DNA of 16,685 bases from JABCPE02 sp963520375 (GTDB lineage Bacteria > Bacteroidota > Bacteroidia > Flavobacteriales > Weeksellaceae), in NCBI GenBank assembly GCA_963520375.1, contig CAUQQF010000028.1, positions 1 through 16,685 of the forward strand, read 5' to 3'. Below the pieces are notes generated by a model. That model was not told where the DNA came from and did not search any database. It was given only the letters and a program-made list of their open reading frames with translations. Numbering within the stretch: position 1 is the stretch's first letter; each line of letters starts with the position of its first letter. The translations under genes were made by a program, and so were the position numbers. Positions 14,720-16,685 of the stretch are shown here, piece by piece.

Positions 14720-16246
14720 TTATGAAACCAATACCTCTCCTGTCATTTTTTCAGGAATTTTTATTCCCATAATGTAAAGAATGGTAGGCGCTACATCGCC
14801 TAATTTTCCTCTTTTGAGCTGCCATGTTTTGTCTTTATCCATCACAATCAGAGGAACTAAACTAGTGGTATGGTTGGTATTAGGCGAACCATCTTCGTTT
14901 ATCATATAGTCTGAATTACCATGGTCAGCGAGGATAAGCACCGTGTAGCCGTTTTCATAGGCTGTATTGGCGACATCTCTTATGCATTCATCCACCACTT
15001 CGCAGGCTTTTACCACTGCATCGAAAACGCCTGTATGTCCCACCATATCAGGGTTAGCAAAATTTAAGCAAACAAAATCAGCTGTCTGTTTCTGCAATTC
15101 TGGAATGATGGCATTACGAATATCAAAAGCTGCCATTTCAGGCTTTAAATCATAAGTTTTCACATCCCTAGGACTTGGGCAGAGTATTCTTTTTTCGTTT
15201 TCAAACTCGGTTTCGCGCCCTCCTGAAAAGAAGAATGTCACATGAGGATATTTTTCGGTTTCAGCGATTCTAATCTGGGATTTTCCCTCTCTCTCCAAAA
15301 CTTCCCCCAAGGTTTCGTGGATGATTTCTTCATTATAGACGATTTTGATATTTTCAAAATCTCTGTCGTAGTTGGTCATTGTCACAAAATAGAGATTCAG
15401 TTTTTTCATTCCAAATTCTGGAAAATCCTTCTGTGAAAGAACTTCTGTAAGTTCACGACCTCTGTCCGTACGGAAATTGTAGAAAATAACCACATCGCCT
15501 TCCTGAATATTCCCCACAGGATTTTGGTTTTCATCAGTTAAGATAATCGGTTCGATAAATTCATCCAAAACATTATTTTGGTAAGAATTTTCCACCGCTT
15601 CCAGCGCATTTTGTGTTTTTACCCCCACTCCATTGACCAAGGCATCGTAGGCTTTTTTTACCCTTTCCCAGCGTTTATCCCTATCCATCGCGAAAAATCG
15701 CCCTGTGATAGTCGCCAGTTTTCCTGTGGTTTTGGATAAATACTCCTGAATCTCTTTTACAAAAACTTTCCCTCTGTGCGGGTCGCAGTCACGCCCATCA
15801 GTAAAGGCATGAACGAAAACATTTTTCAATCCTAAATCTTTGGCTTCATCCAGAAGAGCCTCTAAATGAGTGATATGCGAATGGACACCGCCATCAGACA
15901 ACAGCCCAAGGAGATGGACATTTTTATTGTTTTTCTGTGCGTGTAAAAATGCCTCTTGAATAGGTTTTTCTTTACCCAAAGTTCCATTTTTCACAGCTAA
16001 ATTCAGCCTCGTAAGGTTCTGATAGACAACCCTTCCCGCGCCCAAATTCATGTGTCCTACTTCGGAATTACCGATTTGTCCTTCGGGAAGCCCCACTTCC
16101 AAACCTGATGCATGCAGCTGAGTGTGAGGATATTTCTGATAGCAGCTGTCCACAAATGGCGTGTGAGCCTTGGTAATTGCACATACTTCGGGATTTTCAG
16201 CCAATCCCCAGCCGTCTAATATTGCGAGTAAAACTTTTTTTGACAT
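14720..16246 (-). CDS. gpmI: 2,3-bisphosphoglycerate-independent phosphoglycerate mutase
   Basis: Interconverts 3- and 2-phosphoglycerate in glycolysis and gluconeogenesis with two manganese ions and a phosphoserine intermediate. At 508 residues it is of normal length. The alkaline-phosphatase-like domain gives LAILDGWG (metal aspartate D11), GNSEVGH with catalytic S61, NPDMVGHTG (D402, H406), ADHGNSDYM (D443, H444) and H461 in NTNHTTS. The inserted phosphotransferase domain has H124 in GGVHSH, TDGRDCDPHRG and FAMDRDKRWER. All metal and substrate residues are kept. The downstream gene starts 36 bases later. A short A+T-rich gap separates it from the upstream DUF4153/DUF4173-like gene; I found only a weak promoter match there (TAAATTAG on the minus strand). 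Confidence 0.97.
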   Translation of the reverse strand: MSKKVLLAILDGWGLAENPEVCAITKAHTPFVDSCYQKYPHTQLHASGLEVGLPEGQIGNSEVGHMNLGAGRVVYQNLTRLNLAVKNGTLGKEKPIQEAFLHAQKNNKNVHLLGLLSDGGVHSHITHLEALLDEAKDLGLKNVFVHAFTDGRDCDPHRGKVFVKEIQEYLSKTTGKLATITGRFFAMDRDKRWERVKKAYDALVNGVGVKTQNALEAVENSYQNNVLDEFIEPIILTDENQNPVGNIQEGDVVIFYNFRTDRGRELTEVLSQKDFPEFGMKKLNLYFVTMTNYDRDFENIKIVYNEEIIHETLGEVLEREGKSQIRIAETEKYPHVTFFFSGGRETEFENEKRILCPSPRDVKTYDLKPEMAAFDIRNAIIPELQKQTADFVCLNFANPDMVGHTGVFDAVVKACEVVDECIRDVANTAYENGYTVLILADHGNSDYMINEDGSPNTNHTTSLVPLIVMDKDKTWQLKRGKLGDVAPTILYIMGIKIPEKMTGEVLVS

Positions 16247-16299
16247 TTCTTATAATTTTACTGCTAATTTACGAAAAATTATTGATTTTAGTTTTGTTT

Positions 16300-16685
16300 T
16301 TAATTGGGTAATTCTATGCTTGAAGCTGGTTTTTCATCAGGAAGGTTAATAAATTGATAATAAAGCACTTTGGACAAAAATCTTTCATCTTTTTGGCTTT
16401 TAACATAATCAAAACGATAAGTGAAATAAATTTCATCAGGATAATATTCCAAAAGCAGAGAATCATTAAAATCAAATTCATAAACAGCATCAAAATCACT
16501 TACTTTCTGAACTTTTATATTGTAAAATGTCCCTATATAACCCCAGTTTACGAAGCTGCAAAGCAAAAGTGTTCCGTAGAAATACCAAATCATTTGGTTA
16601 AAAAGATAATAATTGGTTTTTCTATGCTCTATCTTTAAGTAAGTGAATACCAGACCGATAACAGACAAAATGTGAAATGCATAAA
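16300..16685 (-). CDS. C-terminal part of a DUF4153/DUF4173-like membrane protein (5' end outside window)
   Basis: About 128 codons are visible and the frame continues off the right edge without a stop, so the gene is cut by the window; no ATG lies near the edge, and a TTG at 16666-16668 is probably internal. The visible part begins YAFHILSVIGLVFTYLKIEH, contains one more hydrophobic segment (QMIWYFYGTLLLCSFVNW) and then YIGTFYN, followed by a polar C-terminal tail. The pattern 'aromatic-rich helix, VNW-x-x-x-x-x-x-YN' resembles the end of DUF4153/DUF4173 membrane proteins, whose function is unknown. That match is from memory and moderate. It ends 53 bases before gpmI on the same strand. Confidence 0.6.
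   Translation of the reverse strand, partial: YAFHILSVIGLVFTYLKIEHRKTNYYLFNQMIWYFYGTLLLCSFVNWGYIGTFYNIKVQKVSDFDAVYEFDFNDSLLLEYYPDEIYFTYRFDYVKSQKDERFLSKVLYYQFINLPDEKPASSIELPN

Noticed and set aside
16300..16668. A complete 122-residue protein starting at a TTG near the right edge
   Set aside because: The same frame is open through the window edge and the residues above the TTG continue a hydrophobic helix, so the gene is more likely cut by the window.
1..16685. CRISPR array, transposon ends, toxin-antitoxin pair or defence system
   Set aside because: No regular direct repeats, no transposase or nuclease motifs, and no paired small genes of that kind were seen on either strand.

Overview
This is an A+T-rich stretch of ordinary chromosome from a member of the Bacteroidota, most likely class Flavobacteriia and close to the Chryseobacterium/Elizabethkingia (Weeksellaceae) group. 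The genus is inferred from protein style and was not searched. Several gene starts are preceded by the Bacteroidota promoter (TTG, about 19-20 bases, TAnnTTTG) instead of sigma-70 boxes. The proteins are of flavobacterial type: a mevalonate-pathway decarboxylase, a three-domain aminopeptidase P, a long family I pyrophosphatase, and a secreted protein ending its signal peptide in SYG-Q. No phage, transposase, CRISPR array or rRNA was seen, and no gap without a gene exceeds 300 bases.

Left part (1-5541). A truncated queA (tRNA queuosine synthesis) and a family 6 DNA glycosylase lie on the minus strand. A plus-strand translation cluster follows: thrS, infC, rpmI, rplT. It has two oddities. A gene for a predicted secreted protein of unknown function sits between infC and rpmI, and the rpmI-rplT gap can fold into a hairpin that could be an L20 control site. 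A strong terminator closes the cluster.

Middle part (5560-8501). A PhnP-like metallo-beta-lactamase-fold hydrolase is followed by a tRNA-Leu(CAA) with its own promoter and terminator. A 111-residue orphan gene and purE (both minus strand) come next, then a plus-strand EamA transporter. The EamA gene converges on purK, and the two stop codons lie inside one perfect inverted repeat.

Right part (8489-16685). All genes are on the minus strand. Read in the direction of transcription they are: the 3' end of a DUF4153/DUF4173-like membrane protein, gpmI (glycolysis), a one-helix membrane protein, ppa (pyrophosphatase), an Xaa-Pro aminopeptidase, then a tight apparent operon mvaD - polytopic membrane protein - purK with 11-base spacers. 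Terminators follow ppa and the aminopeptidase gene.

The genes are mainly housekeeping: translation, purine synthesis (purE and purK catalyse consecutive steps but are split by the EamA gene), isoprenoid synthesis, glycolysis, phosphate metabolism and DNA repair. I found no convincing new multi-gene system. The items most worth a second look are the secreted protein inside the IF3/L35/L20 cluster, the possible L20 leader, the membrane protein with conserved polar motifs between mvaD and purK, and the orphan gene next to tRNA-Leu.
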